Of a stretch of DNA of 64,000 nt, positions 1 through 6,703 are shown one piece after another (within the stretch, counting starts at the first letter, position 1; every line of letters begins with the position of its first letter). Both the position numbers and the translations under genes were made by a program. Source of the stretch: CAZRUA01 sp964603125 (lineage in GTDB: Bacteria > Bacteroidota > Bacteroidia > B-17B0 > Aurantibacillaceae); the NCBI GenBank assembly GCA_964603125.1, contig CAZRUA010000003.1:1-64000 (forward strand), in the 5' to 3' direction. The notes beneath the pieces are model-generated. The model did no database searches and was not told the origin of the DNA. It worked only from the letters and a program-made list of their open reading frames with translations.

Positions 1-902
1 TCCCTTTTGAAGAACAATTTGATATTTCATTAAGGCAACTTAACGAACAAGTTGATTCCACTACTGATTATTTGGTATTACCCGAAACCTACATTACAGC
101 GCAATACAGCAATGATATAATTGATGAAGGCAATTACCAAGAAAATGCACATTTGCAATTGTTCAAACAAAAAATACTAGCCAAGTTTCCTAATTTAACG
201 GTTATTACGGGTGGGAATTCGGATTACTATTATGCACCCAACGAAAAGCTTTCGGCTACAGCACGCAAATACGAAGGAGGTTATTACGATACTTATAATA
301 CAGCATTTCAAATTGATAGTTCAAAAAATATTGAGTTTTACCACAAGTCGAAATTAGTACCGGGTGTTGAGTTAATGCCATTCCCATGGTTCTTTAAAAT
401 GTTCGAAGATTTTATTATTGAAATTGGCGGTACCACAGGTAGTTTAGGCGTGCAAGAGGATAGAGAAGTTTTTACCAGTTTGCACGGAACGAAAGTTGCG
501 CCTGTTGTTTGTTACGAAAGCGTGTATGGCGAGTATGTAGGCGAATACGTGAAAAAAGGCGCCGACTTTATTTTTATTGTCACCAACGACGATTGGTGGG
601 AAAATACTCCAGGCCATAAACAGCATTTGGCTTTTGCAAAGTTAAGAGCCATTGAAACACGTAAACCAATTGCACGTACCGCAAATACAGGTGTTTCGGC
701 GGTAATTGATATTGACGGAACAATAAAAGAATCTTTAGCTTTTGAAACACGTGGTATTATAAAAACCAATTTAGTTAAAAATGATATCAAAACGTTTTAT
801 ACCATCTGTGGCGATTACTTAGCTAAATTAAGTTTAGTTATTTTGCTGCTTCTTTATCCATTTAGTTTTTGGATAAAGAGGAAAAGAGCTAAGGTTAATT
901 AG
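1..902 (+). CDS. lnt: Apolipoprotein N-acyltransferase, C-terminal part (runs off left edge)
   Basis: The reading frame is open from the first bases of the window (codons from position 3) through the stop at 900-902, so the start lies outside. Lnt transfers an acyl chain to the N-terminal cysteine of lipoproteins in the inner membrane. The visible part is the nitrilase-like domain. The catalytic Glu is in LPET (about position 81), the Lys in HKSKLVPG and the Cys in VVCYES, which matches the known Glu-Lys-Cys triad. A C-terminal membrane helix follows (LAKLSLVILLLL...). A TTG at 72 could be mistaken for a start, but the upstream codons read PFEEQF and match the domain. The stop codon overlaps that of the convergent histidine-kinase fragment. 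The identification is firm; the length is unknown. Confidence 0.93.
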   Translation, partial: PFEEQFDISLRQLNEQVDSTTDYLVLPETYITAQYSNDIIDEGNYQENAHLQLFKQKILAKFPNLTVITGGNSDYYYAPNEKLSATARKYEGGYYDTYNTAFQIDSSKNIEFYHKSKLVPGVELMPFPWFFKMFEDFIIEIGGTTGSLGVQEDREVFTSLHGTKVAPVVCYESVYGEYVGEYVKKGADFIFIVTNDDWWENTPGHKQHLAFAKLRAIETRKPIARTANTGVSAVIDIDGTIKESLAFETRGIIKTNLVKNDIKTFYTICGDYLAKLSLVILLLLYPFSFWIKRKRAKVN

Positions 903-1294
903 TGTGAAATGTTACTCAGAAATGGTAGCCTTATTTTTACAACTGTTCCACTGCCGTTTTCGCCAGATTTAATTTCAAAATCAGAATTTGACTTATAGTG
1001 TTTATTTAGAATCAATAAACGGTCTTTAATAATTTGAGTCGCTCTGGATGGATATTTCTTTTCTTTTTTATCAGCGTTAAGTCCTCTGCCATTGTCAGTT
1101 AAAATAATTATTAGTTCGGTTGCTTGTTTCGAAAAATGGATATTAATATTTCCTTCTTTAGTGCTCATTTCAAAACCATGTTCAATCGAATTTTCAATAA
1201 ATGGTTGTATTATCATTGAGGGGATATAAGTTTCAAAAGTATCTATAGCTTCATCAATGTCTATTGAATAGTTAAATCGATTTGGATATCGCAT
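899..1294 (-). pseudogene. C-terminal ATPase part of LytS-type sensor histidine kinase (cut off by in-frame TAA)
   Basis: This is the HATPase_c domain of a LytS/YehU-type histidine kinase. The N-box reads IIQPFIENSIEHG and the G1 box LTDNGRGL; a C-terminal GTVVKIRLPF strand follows. It lies in the same frame as the upstream piece (1331-2752). The only interruption is the TAA at 1331-1333, and the codons between (VDYLSNYLDIQK) match the family's linker. The ATG at 1294 is therefore internal and unlikely to be a natural start, although restart as a separate polypeptide is possible. On its own the piece lacks the phospho-accepting His. Its stop overlaps the lnt stop (positions 899-902), so the two genes converge with no room for a terminator. 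Confidence 0.8.
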
Positions 1295-1330
1295 CTTTTG
1301 AATGTCAAGATAATTGCTCAGGTAATCAAC

Positions 1331-2752
1331 TTATTCATCAAGATTATTCATTTCATTGTATGTACTTTCAAGCGTTTGGCGCATAATTTTAGCATATTTT
1401 GAAAGGTATCGGCTAACTTTAGAGTCTTCATTTTCAAGCTCTGAAAACGATTGCAAAGATGTTAAGGTATTGAAGAAAAAATGTGGATTCATTCGTGCTC
1501 TATTCAATCGCTGTTCAATTTCCATAGCCTCTTGTTTGTTTTTTAATCTCCTTTGGCGATTAATGAATACGATAATGATGATAATAAGTAATGCAACTAA
1601 TACAAGTACTAGTAAGATTCTATTACGTAAGGATGAAATTTCTGAAGCTTGATATAACTCTTTTATCGTTTGTTCATTTTGAGTTTTTTTGTATTTCTGT
1701 TCAAGCTCATTAATTTTTTCTTTGGATTCTATGTTTACTAAACTATCTTCCAATTTTCTGGTCATTTCAAGATATTTTAATGCTTCAGCCATATTCCCAG
1801 AACGTTTTAAAATAGAATATTTTAAATCGTATGCTGTGGCTGTGAACGATGCATTATCCGATTTCTTATAGATGGATATCACCGTATCAGTTAATGATAA
1901 TGCTGAAGTGTAGTCGCCTAATTCCATTAAGATATCAGCTTTATCCTGCAGATACAAAGCCCTGTCAGCATCATTACTCATGTCAGTATATTTAGCTGAA
2001 CTATCAAGAAGAATAAGCGCCTGTTTGTAGTTTCCTTTTTCGTATTCGCAGCCTTGTAAAACATTAAATGCACCAGCCATTGCTCTATCTCGCTTTAGTA
2101 TTCTCGCTATGTCAAGTGTTTTTTGTGCAAATAGTTTTGAGCTATCTAGGCGGTTTGTGTTTTTTGTGTCTTGATAGTTCCACATAAATCTGCGCGCCAG
2201 TTTTAAAAACAAATCAGCTTTTTTATTAGACATTTCCATGTTTTCAATCAGTGGAATGGCTTTTTGAAGGTATGGAATACCGTTGTTTGTTTGCTCTATT
2301 TGATTAAAAAGCTGTGCAATCATGGTATACGCATTGCAAATCTCATAGGTGTTTTTATTTTCCTCAGCGCATTTTAAGTATTTTAGACTGAAGTCGAGCG
2401 ATTTGGAAAAATCACCTTTGTTGTAGTTTAAACCAGCCCAGTATTTGTAATTGTTTTGAAATGCACCTAGACCGCATCCATTTGATTTATATATTGTTTC
2501 GGCTTTTTTAAGGTAGAATGCCGCAGAATCAAATTCGCCTTCGTCCACAAAAAATTCCGCAAGCATTTCATGAGATTTAGCAACACAAAAGGCATTAGAA
2601 GATTTAACTAATGAATTCATGAGTTCCTCATTATTTGATTTTTTTTCAGCTTTCTCAAACTCCGCACAATCACAATTGTTTTGTGAATAGCACATAGATT
2701 GGGTCAGAAGAATAAATAGTATAATAGTGGAACTAAATCCTTTTAACTTCAT
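1331..2752 (-). CDS. TPR-containing sensor histidine kinase, N-terminal part ending at premature TAA
   Basis: Sensor kinase of the His_kinase (PF06580-like) type common in Bacteroidota. It has a signal peptide (MKLKGFSSTIILFILL...), TPR-like helical repeats over roughly residues 40-330, one membrane helix (LLVLVLVALLIIIIIVFI) and the dimerisation/phosphoacceptor segment MNPHFFFNTL with its His. The frame then stops at TAA 1331-1333, immediately before the segment leading to the ATPase domain. The ATPase domain continues in frame downstream (899-1294). I chose ATG 2752 because the longer frame (to 2785) overlaps murF and puts eleven residues before the signal peptide; from 2752 the gene begins 13 nt after the murF stop, consistent with co-transcription. 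No LytTR response regulator is adjacent. As read, the product cannot bind ATP. Confidence 0.82.
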   Translation of the reverse strand: MKLKGFSSTIILFILLTQSMCYSQNNCDCAEFEKAEKKSNNEELMNSLVKSSNAFCVAKSHEMLAEFFVDEGEFDSAAFYLKKAETIYKSNGCGLGAFQNNYKYWAGLNYNKGDFSKSLDFSLKYLKCAEENKNTYEICNAYTMIAQLFNQIEQTNNGIPYLQKAIPLIENMEMSNKKADLFLKLARRFMWNYQDTKNTNRLDSSKLFAQKTLDIARILKRDRAMAGAFNVLQGCEYEKGNYKQALILLDSSAKYTDMSNDADRALYLQDKADILMELGDYTSALSLTDTVISIYKKSDNASFTATAYDLKYSILKRSGNMAEALKYLEMTRKLEDSLVNIESKEKINELEQKYKKTQNEQTIKELYQASEISSLRNRILLVLVLVALLIIIIIVFINRQRRLKNKQEAMEIEQRLNRARMNPHFFFNTLTSLQSFSELENEDSKVSRYLSKYAKIMRQTLESTYNEMNNLDE

Positions 2753-2765
2753 TTGGTTAGCCTGA

Positions 2766-4076
2766 TTATAAACTTGGTAAAACATTTTCTAGTTTTATGC
2801 CTCGTGAACCTTTTACTAATACTAGGTTATTGCTTAGGTTAATGGTTTTTAAATGTTCTAATGCTTTCGTTGAATCATCAAAACTGTTTTCTGGAAACAG
2901 TGATTTAAAAATTGGACCAACTAAAATGTACTGATTTAAATTATTTGCTTTTAGTAAGTCAACAATACCTGTATGCTCAGCTACTGATTCATCGCCTAGC
3001 TCAAGCATATCACCTAATATTAAGAACTTATTTTCATGAGTTACTTTTGCAAAATTCTCAATTGCAACTTTCATACTACTAGGGTTAGCATTGTAGTAAT
3101 CTAAGATTAACGTGTTGCGCTCAGTTTTTTCTAATTGCGAACGGTTATTGCTTGGAACATAATTTACTAAAGCTTCGTTAATTTTATCTTCCTCAATGTT
3201 AAAATAATGACCAACAGCTACCGCACATAAAAAGTTATTGTAATTATAAGAGCCTACCAAATGTGTTTTGAGTAAAGGAGCATTTTTTAATTCGGTAGCT
3301 GTGTAGCGCGTGCGCCAAGCAAATTCAACCTGTTCGGCTTTTACGTTTTGTTTTCCTACAATATCGTATAGTTTTGTGGTGCCATAAGTAGTTTTGTCAA
3401 TACCATCGGCTAAATCATGCAATACAGCATCATCACCATTGGTGAAAATCATTCCATCTTTTTTTCGTAGGAAATCATACATTTCGCCTTTGCCTTTTTT
3501 TACGCCTTCAATACCTCCAAAGCCCTCTAAATGAGCCTTACCTATGTTGGTAATAATACCATAATCAGGGTCGGCAATTTCGCAAAGCATTTTTATTTCG
3601 CCTTGGTGGTTAGCGCCCATTTCAATAATAGCCATTTCGTGTTCAGGCTTTAAACGCAATAGGGTTAAAGGCACGCCAATATGATTGTTTAAATTGCCAA
3701 TGGTGGCCAGTGTATTAAATTTTTGTGATAACACAGCATGCACCAACTCCTTGGTAGTAGTTTTACCATTTGAGCCTGTAATGGCGATTACAGGATGTTT
3801 AAAATTACTGCGGTGCAATGAAGCCAACTGTTGCATGGTGTTTAAAACATTTTCAACTAAAAACGTTTTGCCATCAACAGCATATTTTTCTTCATCAATA
3901 ACTACGTACGCGCACCCAGCATCTAATGCCTGCTGAGTAAACTCATTGGCATTAAAGTTATCTCCTTTTAATGCAAAGAAAATAGAGCCTGAAATTATTT
4001 TGCGTGTATCAGTACAAATTTGCTGATTGCATTCTAAAAATGCTTGGTATAGGGTGTTTATGTTGGCGTAACTCAT
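2766..4076 (-). CDS. murF: UDP-N-acetylmuramoyl-tripeptide--D-alanyl-D-alanine ligase
   Basis: MurF adds D-Ala-D-Ala to the UDP-MurNAc-tripeptide in the cytoplasm, the last soluble step of peptidoglycan precursor synthesis. The 436-residue length is typical. Visible features are the N-terminal Mur-ligase domain (SIFFALKGDNFN), the ATP-binding P-loop ITGSNGKTTTKE (about residues 99-110), the central motif EMGANHQGEI, NIGKAHLEGFGG, and the C-terminal domain with DYYNANPSSMK and GDMLELG. It is not in a dcw cluster here. The histidine-kinase gene follows 13 nt after the stop. The start ATG at 4076 is followed directly by MSYANINTLYQAF. I am confident of the assignment. Confidence 0.95.
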   Translation of the reverse strand: MSYANINTLYQAFLECNQQICTDTRKIISGSIFFALKGDNFNANEFTQQALDAGCAYVVIDEEKYAVDGKTFLVENVLNTMQQLASLHRSNFKHPVIAITGSNGKTTTKELVHAVLSQKFNTLATIGNLNNHIGVPLTLLRLKPEHEMAIIEMGANHQGEIKMLCEIADPDYGIITNIGKAHLEGFGGIEGVKKGKGEMYDFLRKKDGMIFTNGDDAVLHDLADGIDKTTYGTTKLYDIVGKQNVKAEQVEFAWRTRYTATELKNAPLLKTHLVGSYNYNNFLCAVAVGHYFNIEEDKINEALVNYVPSNNRSQLEKTERNTLILDYYNANPSSMKVAIENFAKVTHENKFLILGDMLELGDESVAEHTGIVDLLKANNLNQYILVGPIFKSLFPENSFDDSTKALEHLKTINLSNNLVLVKGSRGIKLENVLPSL

Positions 4077-4217
4077 AAGGCTAAATTAATGCGTAACAAC
4101 GCTGTAAAAAATGAGCTAAATCATTACTTTTCAACACCAAATGTTTGCAATTGTTAACTTATTAGGATTAGGGTGTATTTGCAAATTGAAATTACCCTTA
4201 TTTTATTTTATGCGCTT

Positions 4218-4248
4218 AAGCACCCACTTTTATGGGTGTTTTGTTTTG
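4218..4248 (+). terminator. Terminator-like hairpin
   Basis: CACCCA (4221-4226) pairs with TGGGTG (4233-4238) around a 6-nt loop, extended by weak A-T/G-T pairs and followed by TTTTGTTTTG. It stands between divergent genes, so it has no obvious upstream gene to terminate. It may be a relic of a lost gene. Confidence 0.35.
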
Positions 4249-4270
4249 TGAGATAAATGTTATATATTTG
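4240..4270 (+). promoter_or_regulatory. Bacteroidota sigma-A type promoter upstream of accessory segment
   Basis: TTTG at 4240-4243, a 19-nt spacer, then TATATTTG at 4263-4270 (consensus TAnnTTTG). The predicted transcription start is near 4277, about 120 nt before the gene at 4396 and upstream of the GTTAGC boundary at 4347, so it could drive the inserted genes from a fixed position. Confidence 0.55.
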
Positions 4271-4395
4271 TTTTAATAATTGTTTTATTTATCCGAAAAC
4301 AAAATTGCGCGTATACACCCAAAATGGGAAGATAAGGGAAGGTTTAGTTAGCTTATACAATAGTTACCTGCAATTATACAGACAATAATACGACA

Positions 4396-4995
4396 ATGAC
4401 AAGAGAACTGAAATTGAACGATGTATTAAAAACTACATTGACAGAAAAGGAAATTCAGGACTTTTTTTCTTATGCATTGACAACTGACAATCTAGCTTTC
4501 TTAAAAGAAGCAATTAACGAGGTTTTGACAATTGTCCCTAAAAATGCATTTAACTGTGCAATGCTAAGTGGAATATTAGGAGCGATAATATCAGACCATT
4601 CAAAGATTCCCGTTTCGGTAATAGCAGGTCATCTTGACTACTCTTCAAAACGAATATTTAATTGCACTAGACCTATACCTTATTCTACTGACAAAAAAGA
4701 AATCACTGAAGAATGGGATGGTCACTGTTGGGTCGAAATAAATAATTTGATAGTTGATATCTCCTTTTTTAGAACTATGTATTATGGACAAATTCCAACT
4801 GACTTAAACAAACAGATACGAGCTAAATTTGGAGAGGGACGTGGAGCATTAGTATGTTCCCCTAATGAAATGCTCAATCAAGGTTTCAATTATACACCAT
4901 GTTATTGCTTGACAAAAGACCAAATATCGGGACTAGTACTCGGTGCTCAAACATTATTCAGACTAACAAATAAATTTACGTCCCTGAATAAATAA
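4396..4995 (+). CDS. Transglutaminase-like / papain-fold hypothetical protein
   Basis: A 199-residue cytoplasmic protein (no signal peptide) that I do not recognise at family level. It carries a possible Cys-His-Asp triad in the order used by transglutaminase-like and arylamine N-acetyltransferase-like enzymes. The Cys is in FNCAMLSG (about residue 54), the His in WDGHCWVEI (about residue 110) and the Asp in LIVDISFF (about residue 119). This H-x-W-V-E plus VD spacing is characteristic of the fold, where a Cys attacks an amide or acyl donor. The substrate is unknown. The gene is framed by GTTAGC (4347) and TAACAGC (5003), which look like cassette ends, so lateral acquisition is likely. The fold is inferred from motifs only. 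Confidence 0.6.
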   Translation: MTRELKLNDVLKTTLTEKEIQDFFSYALTTDNLAFLKEAINEVLTIVPKNAFNCAMLSGILGAIISDHSKIPVSVIAGHLDYSSKRIFNCTRPIPYSTDKKEITEEWDGHCWVEINNLIVDISFFRTMYYGQIPTDLNKQIRAKFGEGRGALVCSPNEMLNQGFNYTPCYCLTKDQISGLVLGAQTLFRLTNKFTSLNK

Positions 4996-5002
4996 CTGGT
5001 GG

Positions 5003-5172
5003 TAACAGCACCTAAAACTTATGCGGGTGACATCAAAGCATTTGCAAATTCAAGGTCGCTCCGCGAAACATATTTTTATTTTGCAAATGCATAGAAACAT
5101 ACTATCTTTATTGAAACGTTTCGGTAGACGAGTGTTCCAAAACCGCACAAGTTCTAGCTACAAAACGTTAGC
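5003..5172 (+). repeat. attC-like intergenic element with inner inverted repeat
   Basis: It begins with TAACAGC (5003-5009) eight bases after a gene and ends with CGTTAGC (5166-5172) shortly before the next gene. Inside lies a perfect 11-bp inverted repeat, GCATTTGCAAA (5038-5048) and TTTGCAAATGC (5080-5090), enclosing the block GTCGCTCCGC (5055-5064). The layout (outer TAAC/GTTA ends, imperfectly paired arms, position between two genes in the same direction) resembles an integron attC site. It is longer than typical attC sites, and no integrase is in the window. Confidence 0.4.
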
Positions 5173-5207
5173 TGGTATTTTAGAATCGCATAGTAGTAAA
5201 AATAAGT

Positions 5208-6182
5208 ATGGATATTTCAAAAACGTTTACATTAATTATCGGATTAATTTTAATAGTTAGCTGTAATTCATTAAAGAAAGCGGATAAAGAGGACTTTGAA
5301 ACTAATGTGAACAGTAATACTTCAATTGTTAAGACGGGTTTTAATCAAAATTTTTCTATGATGCCTAATATGACGGAACATTTATATAAAAACATCCAAA
5401 AACTTAAACCTCAAATACTGCGTTATCCAGGAGGCACAGTTACACATAGTTGGGACTGGAAAAATGGTGTGATTGAAACTCGAAGCAGCGATAAAGTTCA
5501 TAAAATTGATGAAATCAAAACCTTGACAGACTATACAAGTGCCAAGTTTGTTTTTGTCCTTGATATTTTAAACAAACCTTTGTCAGACCAAGTTCAAATG
5601 CTCAAAGAGATTGAAAAATTAAAGGTATCTGTTGAGTATATTGAGTTGGGCAATGAATTGTATGCGCAGGAAGATGAATATAAAAAAACATTTCCAACAG
5701 GGAAACACTATGCCGACCGGGTAAACGAGTGGCTTCCAACTCTGAAACAAAATTTCCCCAAAGCTAAAATAGCTCCTCTTTTGTTGGGTAGAAAAGTAAA
5801 AGAGTCAAACGAAAGAATGTACCAATGGAACAGGCAAGTTGTAGACAATACAATCAACAATGTTGACGCATTTACTTACCATCTTTATATAAATGAAAAA
5901 TCGACATTTAAGCAAGAGAAATCAGATTTTATAGAAGTAAGTATTCAGGCAAAAACAAAACAGAAAGAAATTTGGATTACGGAATACGGTAATAAGCAAG
6001 ACAAGTCTTTTCAATCTTATTACGTAGAACTTGATTCTTTAGCAAACTTTGTAGAAACCTTTCCAAATGTGACCATCGCTCTTAATCACCAAATAATAGG
6101 TGGAACAAAAAATAAACTGACGGAGGATGGGAAAGAGTTTGTGGAAGAAGGATTAATGTACTTGGAACGATTGAAAAAATAA
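5208..6182 (+). CDS. Clan-A glycoside hydrolase-like lipoprotein (GH51/arabinofuranosidase-like)
   Basis: A 324-residue lipoprotein with lipobox LIVSC (Cys19), so likely anchored at the cell envelope. The rest reads as a compact (beta/alpha)8 glycosidase. LRYPGGT (residues 71-77) is typical of the first strand of GH51/GH79-like enzymes. IELGNE (145-150) ends strand 4 with the acid/base Glu150, and IWITEYG (255-261) carries the nucleophile candidate Glu259. It is shorter than full GH51 enzymes because the accessory beta-sandwich is missing. The substrate is unknown; arabinose- or uronate-containing glycans are possible. The gene sits alone between GTTAGC (5167) and GCTAACAC (6191), so it may be a mobile cassette. 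Family-level confidence is moderate; the clan assignment is good. Confidence 0.72.
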   Translation: MDISKTFTLIIGLILIVSCNSLKKADKEDFETNVNSNTSIVKTGFNQNFSMMPNMTEHLYKNIQKLKPQILRYPGGTVTHSWDWKNGVIETRSSDKVHKIDEIKTLTDYTSAKFVFVLDILNKPLSDQVQMLKEIEKLKVSVEYIELGNELYAQEDEYKKTFPTGKHYADRVNEWLPTLKQNFPKAKIAPLLLGRKVKESNERMYQWNRQVVDNTINNVDAFTYHLYINEKSTFKQEKSDFIEVSIQAKTKQKEIWITEYGNKQDKSFQSYYVELDSLANFVETFPNVTIALNHQIIGGTKNKLTEDGKEFVEEGLMYLERLKK

Positions 6183-6274
6183 AGGCCAAAGCTAACACAG
6201 GTTTGCCGTAGTGAGTGGCTTCAAAAAATTGAACACAATCTAATTTTTACAGAAGGAATTTTGAAACCAACGTT

Positions 6275-6303
6275 TTTGTGCAACTAGACATTTAGTATAT
6301 TTG
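6275..6303 (+). promoter_or_regulatory. Promoter giving a nearly leaderless transcript
   Basis: TTTG at 6275-6278, a 17-nt spacer, then TATATTTG at 6296-6303. The expected transcription start is within a few bases of the ATG at 6309, leaving almost no 5' leader. Confidence 0.6.
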
Positions 6304-6308
6304 CGCTT

Positions 6309-6632
6309 ATGAAGTTGTTTTGTTTACTGTTATCATTTTATGTTGTTTTTCTTTGTGCAACTCCATGTTGTGCGGATGATAAATGCAATGATATGTTGGA
6401 TACAGAACTAGAAAGCCATCATTCGGAAGAAAGTAAGGATTGTAATTCTTGTTCTCCATTTCTCACTTGTGGAGCTTGTTCGGGTTTTGTGTTTTCAAAT
6501 GCAGGATTTTATTTTGGGGGAATAACTTTTGTTTTAGAAGAATTTGTTACCTTTTACAACACCCAATTTTTAGATGAATATGTTACTAAGATTTGGCAGC
6601 CTCCTAAATTAAATTATAAATTCTTGTGTTAA
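6309..6632 (+). CDS. DUF6660-like small Cys-rich secreted protein, metal-linked
   Basis: A 107-residue exported protein with signal peptide MKLFCLLLSFYVVFLCATPC. It has an acidic and His-containing stretch (ESHHSEES), a Cys cluster (CNSCSPFLTCGACSG) and a C-terminal WQPPKLN motif. These match my recollection of the DUF6660 family, found beside TonB receptors and metal-resistance genes in Bacteroidota. The Cys/His content suggests metal binding, perhaps copper, but nothing proves this. It lies 71 nt upstream of a TonB receptor in the same direction and probably shares its promoter (6275-6303). Confidence 0.65.
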   Translation: MKLFCLLLSFYVVFLCATPCCADDKCNDMLDTELESHHSEESKDCNSCSPFLTCGACSGFVFSNAGFYFGGITFVLEEFVTFYNTQFLDEYVTKIWQPPKLNYKFLC

Positions 6633-6703
6633 AACCACAACTAAAGAGCGGTGCTTAGTACCACTTTACTTTTATTTATAAATTCATTTAATTAGTAATT
6701 CAA

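Larger units (their letters stand above)
4077..4395. other. Intergenic region between murF and an accessory gene
   Basis: A 319-bp divergent gap. It holds a CACCCA/TGGGTG hairpin followed by a T-rich stretch (4218-4248), a Bacteroidota-type promoter (4240-4270) pointing right, and a GTTAGC boundary at 4347-4352 of the kind also found before the gene at 5208. There is no supported small ORF. Confidence 0.6.

Noticed and set aside
1331..1333. Stop-codon reassignment (TAA read as sense) to explain the interrupted kinase
   Set aside because: Many other genes in the window end cleanly with TAA, so a genome-wide reassignment is excluded; a local event is more likely.
5021..5260. 79-codon plus-strand frame between the two accessory genes
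   Set aside because: It covers the attC-like element and overlaps the true start of the glycosidase-like gene; its composition is not protein-like.
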